Of a stretch of DNA of 64,000 bases, positions 35,457-44,794 are shown one piece after another. Source of the stretch: Apilactobacillus quenuiae (GTDB lineage Bacteria > Bacillota > Bacilli > Lactobacillales > Lactobacillaceae); NCBI RefSeq assembly GCF_002994005.1, contig NZ_POSN01000004.1:1-64000 (forward strand), given 5' to 3'. The notes beneath the pieces were generated by a model, which saw nothing but the letters and a program-made list of their open reading frames with translations, ran no database searches and was not told the DNA's origin. Position 1 is the stretch's first letter. Each line of letters starts with the position of its first letter. A program made the position numbers and the translations under genes.

Positions 35457-36062
35457 ATGAACGAATACTATTATACACCTAACCCAGATGTTGTCCATGA
35501 GCTACATACATGGAACTATAAATTACTAGGTAACGATCTAACGTTTACTACTGATAATGGAGTTTTTTCAAAAAGAACAGTTGATTATGGATCGTCAACT
35601 TTAGTTAAAAATATAAATCTAGATAAAATACCAGTTGGTAATATATTAGATTTAGGGTGTGGATATGGTCCTATGGGAATTGCTTTGGCCAAAAAATATC
35701 CAAATCGAATTTTTGAAATGGTAGATGTTAATAATTTAGCTTTATCTTTAGCTAAAAAAAATGCTGAACAAAACTTTGTCCAAAATATTAAAATTCACAA
35801 TTCAAATATTTATGAAAATGTTAAAGATAAATTTGCTGCTATTTTGACTAATCCTCCTGTTCGAGCAGGAAAAGGTGTTGTAAATGGAATGATCTCAGGT
35901 GCTTTAGATCATTTGCAAACTAATGGAACACTAACGGTTGTTCTTCAAAAAAAGCAAGGAGCACCTTCTGCTAAAAAATTAATGAATTCCTTGTTTGGCA
36001 ATTGTAAAATTATTCGTAAAGATAAAGGATATTATATTTTAGAAAGTACTTTTAAAGGATAG
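35457..36062 (+). CDS. Class I SAM-dependent methyltransferase (RsmC-like small domain)
   Basis: The 201-residue protein has the SAM motif ILDLGCGYGPMGIALAKKYP and the N6-amino-methyltransferase-type motif TNPPVRAGKGV (NPP), as in RsmC, which methylates G1207 of 16S rRNA. It starts MNEYYYTPNPDVVHELH; ATG at 35457 follows GTGAGTG, and upstream in-frame starts lack a site. It is six bases upstream of tadA. The RNA target is inferred. Its promoter region abuts NrdR box 2. Confidence 0.85.
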   Translation: MNEYYYTPNPDVVHELHTWNYKLLGNDLTFTTDNGVFSKRTVDYGSSTLVKNINLDKIPVGNILDLGCGYGPMGIALAKKYPNRIFEMVDVNNLALSLAKKNAEQNFVQNIKIHNSNIYENVKDKFAAILTNPPVRAGKGVVNGMISGALDHLQTNGTLTVVLQKKQGAPSAKKLMNSLFGNCKIIRKDKGYYILESTFKG

Positions 36063-36068
36063 TTAATT

Positions 36069-36557
36069 ATGAATAAATGTTTTATGAAAGAGGCTTTATA
36101 TGAAGCTAAAAAAGCCAGTTTGATTAATGAAGTCCCAATAGGTGCAGTTATTGTTAAGGATGATAAGATTATTGGACGAGGACATAATTTAAGAGAACAT
36201 AGCAATAATGCTCTTGATCATGCTGAAGTTATTGCAATTGATGAAGCTTGTCGCTATTTAAAAAGTTGGCGATTGGAAAGTTGTGATTTGTATGTAACGA
36301 TTGAGCCATGTTTAATGTGTGCAGGAGCAATAATAAATTCTAGAATAAGGAATCTATATTATGGCGCACCAGATTATAAAGCTGGAGTATCTGAAAGCTT
36401 GTATCACATATTTGATGATCAAAGATTTAATCATCATGTTATCGTAGAAAATGGTATTCTAGCTGATCAAGCTAGTTATGAAATGAAAGCTTTTTTTAAG
36501 AAAGCTAGAAAACGTAAAAAGTTATTAAAAAGATTAAACAATAGTCTTGATAAATAA
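36069..36557 (+). CDS. tadA: tRNA-specific adenosine deaminase TadA
   Basis: Deaminates adenosine 34 to inosine, classically in tRNA-Arg(ACG). The 162 residues have the zinc/catalytic motifs DHAEVIAIDEA (HAE) and TIEPCLMCAGAI (PCxxC). It may have a second substrate here, tRNA-Leu(AAG) at 11270. The promoter of the SRP RNA overlaps its last codons. Confidence 0.96.
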   Translation: MNKCFMKEALYEAKKASLINEVPIGAVIVKDDKIIGRGHNLREHSNNALDHAEVIAIDEACRYLKSWRLESCDLYVTIEPCLMCAGAIINSRIRNLYYGAPDYKAGVSESLYHIFDDQRFNHHVIVENGILADQASYEMKAFFKKARKRKKLLKRLNNSLDK

Positions 36558-36575
36558 TATTAAATCAGTTATTAT
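36547..36575 (+). promoter_or_regulatory. Promoter of the SRP RNA gene
   Basis: TTGATA (36547-36552), 17-base spacer, TATTAT (36570-36575). It overlaps the tadA stop codon. Confidence 0.7.
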
Positions 36576-36582
36576 TATTTAT

Positions 36583-36675
36583 GTCGAAAGACCTTGAAGC
36601 AAAGTTGTGTTTACGAACCGTGTCAGATCCGAGAGGAAGCAGCACTAAGTATTCTACGCTTGTGCTTCTTGTTTT
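36583..36675 (+). ncRNA. ffs: Signal recognition particle RNA, small bacterial type
   Basis: The conserved domain IV is present: GTGTCAGATCC-GAGA-GGAAGCAGCAC, with the symmetric and asymmetric loops that bind Ffh. GAAGCA near 36596 pairs with TGCTTC near 36663 to close the hairpin. The location between tadA and dnaX is the classical one. A T-run (GTTTTTT) ends it. The tetraloop is GAGA rather than the common GGAA. Ends are estimates. Confidence 0.9.
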
Positions 36676-36688
36676 TTATGTAGTTAAA

Positions 36689-36722
36689 CTCTTAGCCAAT
36701 TGATGGCTAGGAGCTTTTTTTA
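36689..36722 (+). terminator. Terminator downstream of SRP RNA
   Basis: Stem CTCTTAGCCA/TGGCTAGGAG (one G-U pair) followed by a run of T. Confidence 0.85.
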
Positions 36723-36817
36723 TTTAAAATAATTTTTAAGTTTATGTATGCAATAGCATAATTACTAAATAGCATATATAATATAAGTAATAATTAACAT
36801 TTGAAAGGAATTTTTTG

Positions 36818-38608
36818 ATGAGCTATCAAGCTTTGTACCGTGTTTGGCGTCCTCAACGTTTTGATGACGTAATTGGGCAGGATGTTATTACTACTACTTT
36901 AAAAAATGCAATCATTACTAATCAATTAAGTCATGCTTATTTGTTTGCTGGGCCTCGTGGAACAGGAAAAACTTCTGCTGCTAAAATTTTGGCTAAGGCA
37001 ATTAACTGTCCTAATAAAAAAGATGGTGAACCATGCAATGAATGTACCCTTTGTAAAAGTATTACTAATGGTACTTTAAACGATGTAATTGAAATTGATG
37101 CGGCCTCAAATAATGGGGTTGAGGAGATTAGAGAAGTACGTGATAAGGCTAAGTATGCCCCAACGGAAGCCGAATATAAAGTTTATATTATTGATGAAGT
37201 TCATATGTTATCAACAGGTGCTTTTAATGCCTTACTTAAAACACTAGAAGAGCCACCTGCACATGTTATTTTTATTTTAGCAACAACAGAACCGCAAAAA
37301 ATTCCTGCTACTATCATTTCAAGAGTTCAAAGATTTGATTTTAAAAGGATTACGTCTAAAGATATTCTGAAGAGAATGGAATTTATTTTAAATCAAAAGA
37401 ATATGGATTATGATGATAGGGCCTTAAAGGTCATTGCCAAGTCAGCTGAGGGTGGTATGCGTGATGCTTTGAGTATTTTAGACCAAGTTTTATCTTTTGG
37501 ATCTGATCATTTAACCTATGAAAATGCATTACAAGTTACTGGAAGTGTTACTAAACAAGCGATGACTAAATATTTGTATTGTGTTATTCAACATGATGTT
37601 AAATCAGCACTAATGAATGTTCAAGACATTTTACAAGAAGGTAAAGATGCCAGTAGATTTATTGAGGACTTAATAAATTATTGTCAAGATATTCTACTAT
37701 ATCAACAATCTCCTGAGATGGTTGAATCAGCTGAATTAGGGATTATTGATGATGACTTTAAGAGCTTATCTAAACAAATTGATGCTCAAATAGTCTATAA
37801 AATGATAAATCAGCTAAATGATATTCAATCACAAATGCGTTATACAATGCATCCGGATGTATATTTGGATGTCTTGACAGTTAAATTATCAAATAACTAT
37901 GATGCTAATAGTGAATCTAATGATGATAATTCTGAACTAAATAGTAAAATTCAATATTTAAATGAGAAAGTTTCTGTTTTAACTGATCAAATTGATAAAT
38001 TAACTCATGAAAAAAATAATCAATCAAGAAATGATAGCCAAACAGTTTCTATGGAGATTCCTGAAACTAAAAATAAAACTAGAGTAAGTCCTTCTAGCAG
38101 GGAAGAAAAAGTTAACTTGAGTAAAATTTATCCAGTATTAGATGATGCTACTCGTGAAAACTTAAATAATTTACAAAATATTTGGGATGAGTTATTACAA
38201 TCTTTAGATGTTACGCAACGTGCAATGATGCATGTTTCTAAACCAGTTGCTGCAAGCGAAAATGGTGTAATTGTTTCTTTTGAGTATCCATTTTTATTTC
38301 AAAAAGCTAATTCAGATACTGACCTTAGTGATGCTTTGGAAAATGGATTGGACCGCATTTTAGGCTATGTTCCTAAAATTGTGTTTGTTCCAAGTGATCA
38401 ATGGCCAGAAATCAGAAAAAATTATTTGATTAATAGAAAAAATGAGCATATAACACCGGAAAATAATGTTAATTTAGAACATTCTTCTATTGAAAAAAAT
38501 GAAAAAAAACATGATAATAATGATGAGAACAATCCAGATGATTCAGAGATTGTAAAAAAAGCCACAGATATGTTTGGCAATGATATTATTAATTTAAAAA
38601 ATGATTAA
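36818..38608 (+). CDS. dnaX: DNA polymerase III subunits gamma/tau
   Basis: Clamp-loader ATPase. The 596 residues carry Walker A GPRGTGKTSAAKILAKA at about 45, a zinc module with four Cys (CNECTLC region), Walker B VYIIDEVHML and the SRC-like sensor ISRVQRF. The C-terminal part after residue 370 is the tau-type extension, low-complexity and Asn/Glu-rich. I use ATG at 36818 (GAAAGGA upstream), not the adjoining TTG. Two A-runs (38493-38499 and 38502-38509) lie near the 3' end. Confidence 0.96.
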   Translation: MSYQALYRVWRPQRFDDVIGQDVITTTLKNAIITNQLSHAYLFAGPRGTGKTSAAKILAKAINCPNKKDGEPCNECTLCKSITNGTLNDVIEIDAASNNGVEEIREVRDKAKYAPTEAEYKVYIIDEVHMLSTGAFNALLKTLEEPPAHVIFILATTEPQKIPATIISRVQRFDFKRITSKDILKRMEFILNQKNMDYDDRALKVIAKSAEGGMRDALSILDQVLSFGSDHLTYENALQVTGSVTKQAMTKYLYCVIQHDVKSALMNVQDILQEGKDASRFIEDLINYCQDILLYQQSPEMVESAELGIIDDDFKSLSKQIDAQIVYKMINQLNDIQSQMRYTMHPDVYLDVLTVKLSNNYDANSESNDDNSELNSKIQYLNEKVSVLTDQIDKLTHEKNNQSRNDSQTVSMEIPETKNKTRVSPSSREEKVNLSKIYPVLDDATRENLNNLQNIWDELLQSLDVTQRAMMHVSKPVAASENGVIVSFEYPFLFQKANSDTDLSDALENGLDRILGYVPKIVFVPSDQWPEIRKNYLINRKNEHITPENNVNLEHSSIEKNEKKHDNNDENNPDDSEIVKKATDMFGNDIINLKND

Positions 38609-38623
38609 GGAGATATAATAATT

Positions 38624-38935
38624 ATGATGAATGGTATGAACATGGGAAAGATGATGAAGCAAGTTAAACAAATGCAAAAACAAATGGGTGCTGAACAAGA
38701 ACAAATTAATAGTAAAGAATTTACCGGTAAAGCCCCTGAAGATATGGTTAAAGTAGTGTTCTCTGGTGATCGTAAAATGAAAGATATGCAAATTAAGCCA
38801 GAAGCTATTGATCCAGATGATCCAGATATGATGTCAGATTTAGTAATTAGTGCAGTTAATGATGCATTATCACAAATTGATAAAGAAACCCAAGACTCAT
38901 TAGGCAAATACACTAAAGGAATTCCTGGAATGTAA
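38624..38935 (+). CDS. ybaB: YbaB/EbfC family nucleoid-associated protein
   Basis: A small dimeric DNA-binding protein of 103 residues with a Met/Gln/Lys-rich N-terminal helix ([16 protein letters not shown]) and the conserved core [20 protein letters not shown]. It lies between dnaX and recR, its near-universal position. Start ATG after AAGGAG. Confidence 0.95.
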   Translation: MMNGMNMGKMMKQVKQMQKQMGAEQEQINSKEFTGKAPEDMVKVVFSGDRKMKDMQIKPEAIDPDDPDMMSDLVISAVNDALSQIDKETQDSLGKYTKGIPGM

Positions 38936-38956
38936 TTTTATTAAAGAAGGTATATT

Positions 38957-39556
38957 ATGCAATATCCTGAACCAGTTGCTAAACTAATTGATAGTTTTAT
39001 GCGTTTACCTGGAATTGGTCATAAAACAGCAATTAGATTAGCTTATTTTGTAGTAGATATGAATACTGATGATGTTTCAAAGTTTTCTTCTGCTTTAAAA
39101 GAAACTAAAGATAAATTAAGATATTGTTCTGTGTGTGGAAATTTAACTGAAGAAGATCCATGTATTATTTGTAAGGATAAAAGTCGCGATCAAAATATCT
39201 TATTAGTTGTAGAACAACCTAAAGATATTATGGTTATGGAAAAAATGAAAAGTTATCATGGCTTATACCACGTGCTTGGAGGCGTTCTTTCACCAATTGA
39301 AGGTACTGGCCCAGAAGATTTGAATATTAAGCCGTTAATCAAACGATTACAGACTAACTCAAATATTAAAGAAGTAATTATTGCAACTAATGCTACTCCT
39401 GAAGGAGAAGCTACAGCTATGTATCTTTCTAGATTGGTTAAGCCTGCCGGCATTAAAGTTACTAGATTAGCTCATGGATTATCAGTTGGTAGTGATATTG
39501 AATATGCTGATGAAATGACTTTATCTAGAGCGGTTTCTGGTAGAACTGAAATATAG
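38957..39556 (+). CDS. recR: Recombination protein RecR
   Basis: Works with RecF/RecO in loading RecA at gaps. The 199 residues have the helix-hairpin-helix start [17 protein letters not shown], the C4 zinc motif ([16 protein letters not shown]) and the Toprim domain ([26 protein letters not shown]). Confidence 0.98.
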   Translation: MQYPEPVAKLIDSFMRLPGIGHKTAIRLAYFVVDMNTDDVSKFSSALKETKDKLRYCSVCGNLTEEDPCIICKDKSRDQNILLVVEQPKDIMVMEKMKSYHGLYHVLGGVLSPIEGTGPEDLNIKPLIKRLQTNSNIKEVIIATNATPEGEATAMYLSRLVKPAGIKVTRLAHGLSVGSDIEYADEMTLSRAVSGRTEI

Positions 39557-39566
39557 AGGTGTTAAA

Positions 39567-39815
39567 ATGTTAGGTTTTAGAAAAGGTTTTAAAAATGTGG
39601 GTGCACAATATGATGAATTTCTATTAGATTCCATTGATCGAGCAAAAGATCAATGGGATAAGGCACAAGAAACTGAACAAGCAGTTTCAGAAATTGATGA
39701 AGAAATTATCGCTCAGACTCAGTTATCTAAAGCCAAGTATTTATTTTTATACCGCGAAGCAAGAGAACGTAATGTTCATAATAATAAAATTCAATCTTCA
39801 GTAATAGATTATTAA
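39567..39815 (+). CDS. yaaL: YaaL family protein (DUF2508)
   Basis: An 82-residue soluble protein, highly charged and helical, between recR and tmk as in Bacillus. Its C-terminal KAKYLFLYREARERNVH is the conserved part. Function is unknown. A long terminator follows. Confidence 0.88.
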   Translation: MLGFRKGFKNVGAQYDEFLLDSIDRAKDQWDKAQETEQAVSEIDEEIIAQTQLSKAKYLFLYREARERNVHNNKIQSSVIDY

Positions 39816-39817
39816 AT

Positions 39818-39858
39818 AAAAAAGTGTTAAAGTCTTTTTAAGATTTTGACACTTTTTT
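39818..39858 (+). terminator. Terminator after yaaL
   Basis: A 19-bp stem built from AAAAAAGTGTTA-AAGTCTT and AAGATTT-TGACACTTTTTT with a 3-base loop and T-run. Confidence 0.92.
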
Positions 39859-39866
39859 ATTTTAAT

Positions 39867-39895
39867 TTGTTGAAAAGTAAAAATTAAAGTACAAT
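39867..39895 (+). promoter_or_regulatory. Promoter of the tmk operon
   Basis: TTGTTG (39867-39872), 17-base spacer, TACAAT (39890-39895). It opens tmk-darA-holB-yabA-rsmI and the thioesterase gene. Confidence 0.6.
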
Positions 39896-39928
39896 TATTA
39901 CATAAATTAAAAAAGTGAGTGAATTAAT

Positions 39929-40570
39929 ATGTCAGGTAAATTTGTTACTTTTGAAGGTCCCGATGGAGCGGGTAAAACTACTGTATTAAATAAACTGTTA
40001 AATAATTTACAACTTAAATTAGGATCTAGATTGGTTACCAGTCGTGAACCTGGCGGTAACCATATTGCTGAAAGTATCCGAAATATGATTTTAGATCGTG
40101 AAAATATTAAAATGGATTCTAGGACTGAAGCGTTACTATATGCAGCAGCTAGAAGACAAAATATTATTCAAACAATAAAACCTGCTTTGAATGAAAATAA
40201 ATTAGTAATCTGTGATCGCTTTTTAGATAGTTCAATTGCTTATCAAGGTGGCGGTCGTAAAATTGGTGAAAAATTAGTTTATGATATGAACCAATTTGCT
40301 ACTGAAGGGTTCTTACCTGATTTGACAATTTATTTTGATATTCCAGTTGAAATTGGATTAAAAAGGATTGCTAAAAATCGCGATGCTAATGATATTGACC
40401 GTTTAGATGTTGAAACGGTTGACTTTCATAAGCGTGTTCATAAAGCTTACCAAGATATTGTTCACGATAATCCAAGTCGGGTTAAAGTAGTTGATGCTAC
40501 TAAACCAATAGCAGATGTTTATTATGATGTTTTAAATATTATGAAAAAATATGTTAATGAATTTATGTAA
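39929..40570 (+). CDS. tmk: Thymidylate kinase
   Basis: Phosphorylates dTMP to dTDP. The 213 residues have the P-loop FEGPDGAGKTTVLNKL, the TSREPGG substrate motif and the LID region DRFLDSSIAYQGGGR. Start ATG after GTGAGTG. Confidence 0.97.
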   Translation: MSGKFVTFEGPDGAGKTTVLNKLLNNLQLKLGSRLVTSREPGGNHIAESIRNMILDRENIKMDSRTEALLYAAARRQNIIQTIKPALNENKLVICDRFLDSSIAYQGGGRKIGEKLVYDMNQFATEGFLPDLTIYFDIPVEIGLKRIAKNRDANDIDRLDVETVDFHKRVHKAYQDIVHDNPSRVKVVDATKPIADVYYDVLNIMKKYVNEFM

Positions 40571-40595
40571 TAATGATTTTAGGGAGTGACTGATA

Positions 40596-40922
40596 ATGAA
40601 ATTATTAATTGTAATTATTCAAAATAAAGATGCTAATAAACTTCAATCCCAATTTGTAAAAAATAATATTCAACAAACCAAGTTATCAACTACTGGTGGT
40701 TTTCTAAAGTCAGGGAATACTACCTTTATGATTGGAATTAAAGATGAAAGAGTTCAAGAAGTTTTGGACCTTATTAAGAAAGTTTCCAGAAAACGTGAAC
40801 AATACATGACACCGCCAGTTAACTTAGACGGCGGAGTATCTGATGCTTCTTATCCAGTTAAAATTGAAGTTGGCGGTTCCATTGTTATGGAAATGCCGAT
40901 GGATAATCTTTATCATTTCTAA
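40596..40922 (+). CDS. darA: Cyclic-di-AMP receptor of the PII-like DarA/PstA family (YaaQ)
   Basis: A 108-residue PII-like protein; homologues bind c-di-AMP. It retains the start MKLLIVIIQNKDANKL, the TTGGFLKSGNTTFMIGI segment and the C-terminal EVGGSIVMEMPMDNLYHF. It lies between tmk and holB as in Bacillus. The downstream output of the family is not settled. Confidence 0.93.
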   Translation: MKLLIVIIQNKDANKLQSQFVKNNIQQTKLSTTGGFLKSGNTTFMIGIKDERVQEVLDLIKKVSRKREQYMTPPVNLDGGVSDASYPVKIEVGGSIVMEMPMDNLYHF

Positions 40923-40935
40923 TTGAGGTAAATTA

Positions 40936-41943
40936 ATGAGTGAAAACAACGTAATTAATGAAGTGAATAATAAACAACCTCATCTATCTGAAAACTTTGT
41001 TAAAATCATTGCAAGAGATGAATTGTCTCATTCATATCTATTTAATGGAGAATCTGGAGTTGGTAAATTAGCACTTGCTTTATTTATTACAATGGGAATC
41101 TTCTGTCCTAATCGTAACAATGGATATCCATGTGGAAAATGCAATGAATGTCGTCGTATTACTGAACAACAACATCCTGATGTTGTTATTATAAAACCTG
41201 ATGGTCAAAGTATAAAAGTTGATCAAGTTAGGTATTTAAAAGATGAATTTTCTAAGAGTGGTCTTGAAGGTAATAAAAAAGTATTTATTATTCAAAGTGC
41301 TGAAAAAATGACTAGTGGAGCTGCTAACAGTCTTCTAAAGTTTATTGAAGAACCTGGCAATAATATTTTTTCATTTTTACTAACGACTAATATGAATTTG
41401 ATTTTACCTACGATTATTTCTAGAACTCAAGTTATTAAATTTCCAAATTTAGATAGTGGGTCTTTTGAAGAAGAATTAAGCAAGTTGGGAATTCGCAATA
41501 GCCAATTGTATTTAGTCAATAAGTTAACTAATAGCACTGAAGTTGTAAAAAAATGGCAAGATGATGATTGGTTAAGCAAAATGCAAAATTCCATTGGAGT
41601 TTGGTTCGATTTAATTGTAAAAAATGATGCTGAAGCGTTTGTTACAATTCAATCTAATATTATTCCATTAGTAATTGATAAAAATCATAGAGAACCCATT
41701 ATTAACATGATGATTGCTGCTTTTGAGGATGTATTAAATTACAAATATTTAAAAGCTGATCAATTTAGTTTTCCAAATAATGAAAAAAATATAAAAACGC
41801 TGGCTAGTAATATTTCATCTATAACTTTAGTTAGGGTTTTGGAACTTATTTTAGGATGTAATAAACAATTATCAATTAATGTTAGTTTTCAAAATATATT
41901 AGAATCGATAACATTGCAGATTATGAATCTTTTAGACCAATAG
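40936..41943 (+). CDS. holB: DNA polymerase III subunit delta'
   Basis: A clamp-loader subunit of 335 residues with an AAA+ fold (HSYLFNGESGVGKLALALF), a zinc module CGKCNEC, a Walker B-like IIQSAEKMT, and IISRTQ matching the SRC sensor. It precedes yabA. Confidence 0.94.
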   Translation: MSENNVINEVNNKQPHLSENFVKIIARDELSHSYLFNGESGVGKLALALFITMGIFCPNRNNGYPCGKCNECRRITEQQHPDVVIIKPDGQSIKVDQVRYLKDEFSKSGLEGNKKVFIIQSAEKMTSGAANSLLKFIEEPGNNIFSFLLTTNMNLILPTIISRTQVIKFPNLDSGSFEEELSKLGIRNSQLYLVNKLTNSTEVVKKWQDDDWLSKMQNSIGVWFDLIVKNDAEAFVTIQSNIIPLVIDKNHREPIINMMIAAFEDVLNYKYLKADQFSFPNNEKNIKTLASNISSITLVRVLELILGCNKQLSINVSFQNILESITLQIMNLLDQ

Positions 41944-41971
41944 TTAATTTAAAAAATGGAGTGGATTTTAA

Positions 41972-42307
41972 TTGGATAAACGTGAATTATATGATGGATT
42001 CAAGAATATGGAAGCTCAAACTCAATTAATGCTAACTAAATTTTATGAATTAAGAGAGGGTTTGGCTGAAGTATTAGAGGAAAACGCAGAATTAAAAATT
42101 GAAAATCAACATCTCCATGAATTTATAGAAGCACAAAAAATTGATGATAAAAACGTTGAAAGTATTAAAGAACCTCGACTATCTAAGTCACGTAAGAATC
42201 TAGAGAAGCTTTATAATGAGGGCTTTCATGTATGTAATCAATTTTATGGAACTCATCGTGAAGATAATGAAAGTTGTATCTTTTGCAATGAAATTTTAAA
42301 TAGATAA
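41972..42307 (+). CDS. yabA: Replication initiation control protein YabA
   Basis: Negative regulator of DnaA that bridges DnaA and the sliding clamp DnaN. The 111 residues have an N-terminal coiled coil (residues about 5-50) and a C-terminal zinc-binding module (HVCNQFYGTHREDNESCIFC). The start is TTG with GGAG upstream. Confidence 0.95.
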   Translation: MDKRELYDGFKNMEAQTQLMLTKFYELREGLAEVLEENAELKIENQHLHEFIEAQKIDDKNVESIKEPRLSKSRKNLEKLYNEGFHVCNQFYGTHREDNESCIFCNEILNR

Positions 42308-42324
42308 TTTTATGGGGGATTAAA

Positions 42325-43203
42325 TTGAATATTCAACACAGTTTTACTGGGATGAATAATAAAGGTAAACTTTATTTGGTCCCAACACCAATCGGCAATT
42401 TAGATGATATGACGTTTAGGGCCATTAAAACATTAAAATCAGTTGATATTATTGCAGCAGAAAATCCTAGTCATACACAGCAATTGTTAAACCATTTTGA
42501 AATTGACAGCAAAAAAATTAGTTTTAGAGAAGATAATAAAGAACGTCGCATTCCTGAACTAGTTGAAAAATTGAATGCTGGGATTTCAATAGCTCAAGTT
42601 AGTGATGCTGGGATGCCTTCAATTAGTGATCCAGGACATGAATTAGTTTCTGCTTGTATTAATAATGACATTAATGTTGTGCCGTTACCTGGTGCTAATG
42701 CTGGGATTACAGCATTAATAGCATCTGGATTAAATCCACAGCCATTTTATTTTTATGGATTTTTGAAACGAAAAAATAGTGAACAAATTAGCGAATTAGA
42801 AAGCTTAAATAACCACGAAGAGTCATTAATAATTTATGAAGCTCCTCATCGCCTACTTAAGACTTTGAAAAATATTAAAAAAGTTATGGGCTATAATAGA
42901 AAAACGGTTCTTTGCCGTGAATTGACCAAAAAGTTTGAGGAATTCACTCGTGGAAGCGTTGATGAGTTAATTGAATGGGCAAGTAATAATCAAGTACGTG
43001 GAGAGTTTGTTATTATTATTGATGGCAATAATGATGTTGACAATCATAAAGAAGATAAATTATCTGGATTGTCTATTTCTGAACAAGTTGACTATTTTAT
43101 TAACCAGAATATGAAACCCAATGCTGCCATTAAAAAAGTTTCTAAAATCCATTCAGTTAGAAAACAAGAAATTTATAATATATACCATGAAATTAAGAAT
43201 TGA
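42325..43203 (+). CDS. rsmI: 16S rRNA (cytidine-1402-2'-O)-methyltransferase
   Basis: A tetrapyrrole-methylase-fold SAM enzyme. The 292 residues have KLYLVPTPIGNLDDMTFRAI, AQVSDAGMPSISDPGHELV and PLPGANAGITALIASGL. The start is TTG after GGGGGAT. It belongs to the dnaX-tmk neighbourhood typical of Bacillota. Confidence 0.96.
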   Translation: MNIQHSFTGMNNKGKLYLVPTPIGNLDDMTFRAIKTLKSVDIIAAENPSHTQQLLNHFEIDSKKISFREDNKERRIPELVEKLNAGISIAQVSDAGMPSISDPGHELVSACINNDINVVPLPGANAGITALIASGLNPQPFYFYGFLKRKNSEQISELESLNNHEESLIIYEAPHRLLKTLKNIKKVMGYNRKTVLCRELTKKFEEFTRGSVDELIEWASNNQVRGEFVIIIDGNNDVDNHKEDKLSGLSISEQVDYFINQNMKPNAAIKKVSKIHSVRKQEIYNIYHEIKN

Positions 43204-43212
43204 GGTTTAGTT

Positions 43213-43962
43213 ATGGAACCCACAGAATATAGTGAAAAACATCGAGTTACTTATTATGAAGCTGATTTTACTAAAAGAATGACTTTAGCTATGATGCTGG
43301 ATGTTATTATATTGGCTTCTGAAGATCATAGTGATTATCTTGGGGTTGGTGCTGATTTTGTAAGAAAATTTGGAGTGACATGGATTGTAATCCAATATAA
43401 TGTTGATATTAGTCGAATGCCAACAGTTGATGAGGAAATAACTGTAACTACTAAATCTAAATCTTATAATAAATATTTTGCCTACCGTGAATTTAAAATT
43501 AGGGATACTAATGGCAAAATTTTGGTTCATATGACCGGACTTTGGGCAATTATGAATTATGAAGCTAGGAGAATTGCTTCTATTCCTAGTGAGGTAGTTA
43601 CACCGTTTGGTGCTGAAAAGGTTAATAAAGTTCCTAATTTAATGAAACCACGTAAAGTTGATTTAGAGAATTCTAAACATCGGCGCTTTAGTGTTAGATA
43701 CACTGATATTGATTCTAATAAGCATGTTAATAATGCTCATTATATGGATTGGATGATTAATGTATTGCCATCAGAATTTTTAACTACTCATGCACCTATT
43801 CATTTTGATTTAAGATATGAAAATGAAGTTAAATATGGCACTGATATTGAAAGTCATTATAGTATGGAAAACTTAGAAGATGGTAATATCTTAACTAAAC
43901 ATGAGATTATGAGTGGAGAAAAGCACTGTACAGTCGCTAACATTATTTGGAAAAATAATTGA
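43213..43962 (+). CDS. Acyl-ACP thioesterase (FatA/FatB family)
   Basis: Releases fatty acids from acyl-ACP, acting on chain termination or recycling. The 249 residues form two hot-dog domains; the catalytic-type motif DSNKHVNNAHYMDWM in the second domain matches plant and bacterial acyl-ACP thioesterases. It follows rsmI by nine bases and ends the operon before a strong terminator. Chain-length preference is unknown. Confidence 0.9.
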   Translation: MEPTEYSEKHRVTYYEADFTKRMTLAMMLDVIILASEDHSDYLGVGADFVRKFGVTWIVIQYNVDISRMPTVDEEITVTTKSKSYNKYFAYREFKIRDTNGKILVHMTGLWAIMNYEARRIASIPSEVVTPFGAEKVNKVPNLMKPRKVDLENSKHRRFSVRYTDIDSNKHVNNAHYMDWMINVLPSEFLTTHAPIHFDLRYENEVKYGTDIESHYSMENLEDGNILTKHEIMSGEKHCTVANIIWKNN

Positions 43963-43969
43963 TTAAATT

Positions 43970-44011
43970 AATAGGCGTTTTCATTTTTTTATGGAGATGT
44001 CTATTTTTTTT
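43970..44011 (+). terminator. Terminator after the thioesterase gene
   Basis: A 15-bp stem (43970-43984 with 43991-44005, four G-U pairs) and a T-run that merges into the tsaB promoter. Confidence 0.75.
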
Positions 44012-44019
44012 GTTATAAT
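44011..44019 (+). promoter_or_regulatory. Extended -10 promoter of tsaB-rimI-tsaD
   Basis: TG-T-TATAAT 50 bases before tsaB, overlapping the tail of the preceding terminator; no good -35. Confidence 0.6.
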
Positions 44020-44068
44020 TTAGTTTGTAATTTTAAAATAATTAAAAATCAAGGGGATCGAAGATTAA

Positions 44069-44794
44069 ATGAAAGTATTGGCTTTGGATACATCTAATCG
44101 ACCATTAACAGTTGCTATTTTAGATGACAATTGTGTTTTAGCAACAGAATCCACTACAGTTCATCAAAAGCATGCAGAATATTTATTACCAATTATTGAT
44201 GAATTGTTTCAAAAGGTTGGGATGAAACCTAAAGATTTACAAAGAGTAGTAGTTGCTAATGGTCCTGGTTCTTATACTGGAATTCGTATTGCAACTGCAA
44301 CTGCTAAAACTTTAGCATATACTTTAGGTATTGATTTAGTAGGCGTTTCCAGTTTGTTAACACTAGCTCTTAACGTACAAACAGAAGACAGCTTAGTTAT
44401 GCCAATCTTCGATGCCAGAAATAATAATGTTTTTACAGGTTTATATAAAATTGAAAATGGAGTGCCAAAATCAATCATTAAGGATCAACATACTGATTTT
44501 GATAAATGGTTATCATTGGTTGGAAAGGTAAACTCTGATATTTATGTAATAGGTGATACTGAAAACTTTTTAGATAAATTGAGCCAAAACTATGGTAGTA
44601 ATCTAAAATTATTAAATCAATTTGATAATTTACCTCAAGCGGCTAGATTAGGAATATATGGAGAAAAACAATCTCCAATTAAAAACATTCATAGCTTTGT
44701 TCCTAACTACTTACGCTTAACTAAAGCAGAGGCAGATTGGAAGAAAAATAATCCTGAGGAAGAAGAAACATCATATGTTGAAAAATTTGATTAA
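44069..44794 (+). CDS. tsaB: tRNA t6A37 synthesis protein TsaB
   Basis: Partner of TsaD and TsaE in making threonylcarbamoyl-adenosine 37 in ANN-decoding tRNAs. The 241 residues contain MKVLALDTSNRPLTVAIL and NGPGSYTGIRIATATAKTLA. rimI overlaps its end by 20 bases and tsaD follows, the conserved trio. Confidence 0.95.
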   Translation: MKVLALDTSNRPLTVAILDDNCVLATESTTVHQKHAEYLLPIIDELFQKVGMKPKDLQRVVVANGPGSYTGIRIATATAKTLAYTLGIDLVGVSSLLTLALNVQTEDSLVMPIFDARNNNVFTGLYKIENGVPKSIIKDQHTDFDKWLSLVGKVNSDIYVIGDTENFLDKLSQNYGSNLKLLNQFDNLPQAARLGIYGEKQSPIKNIHSFVPNYLRLTKAEADWKKNNPEEEETSYVEKFD

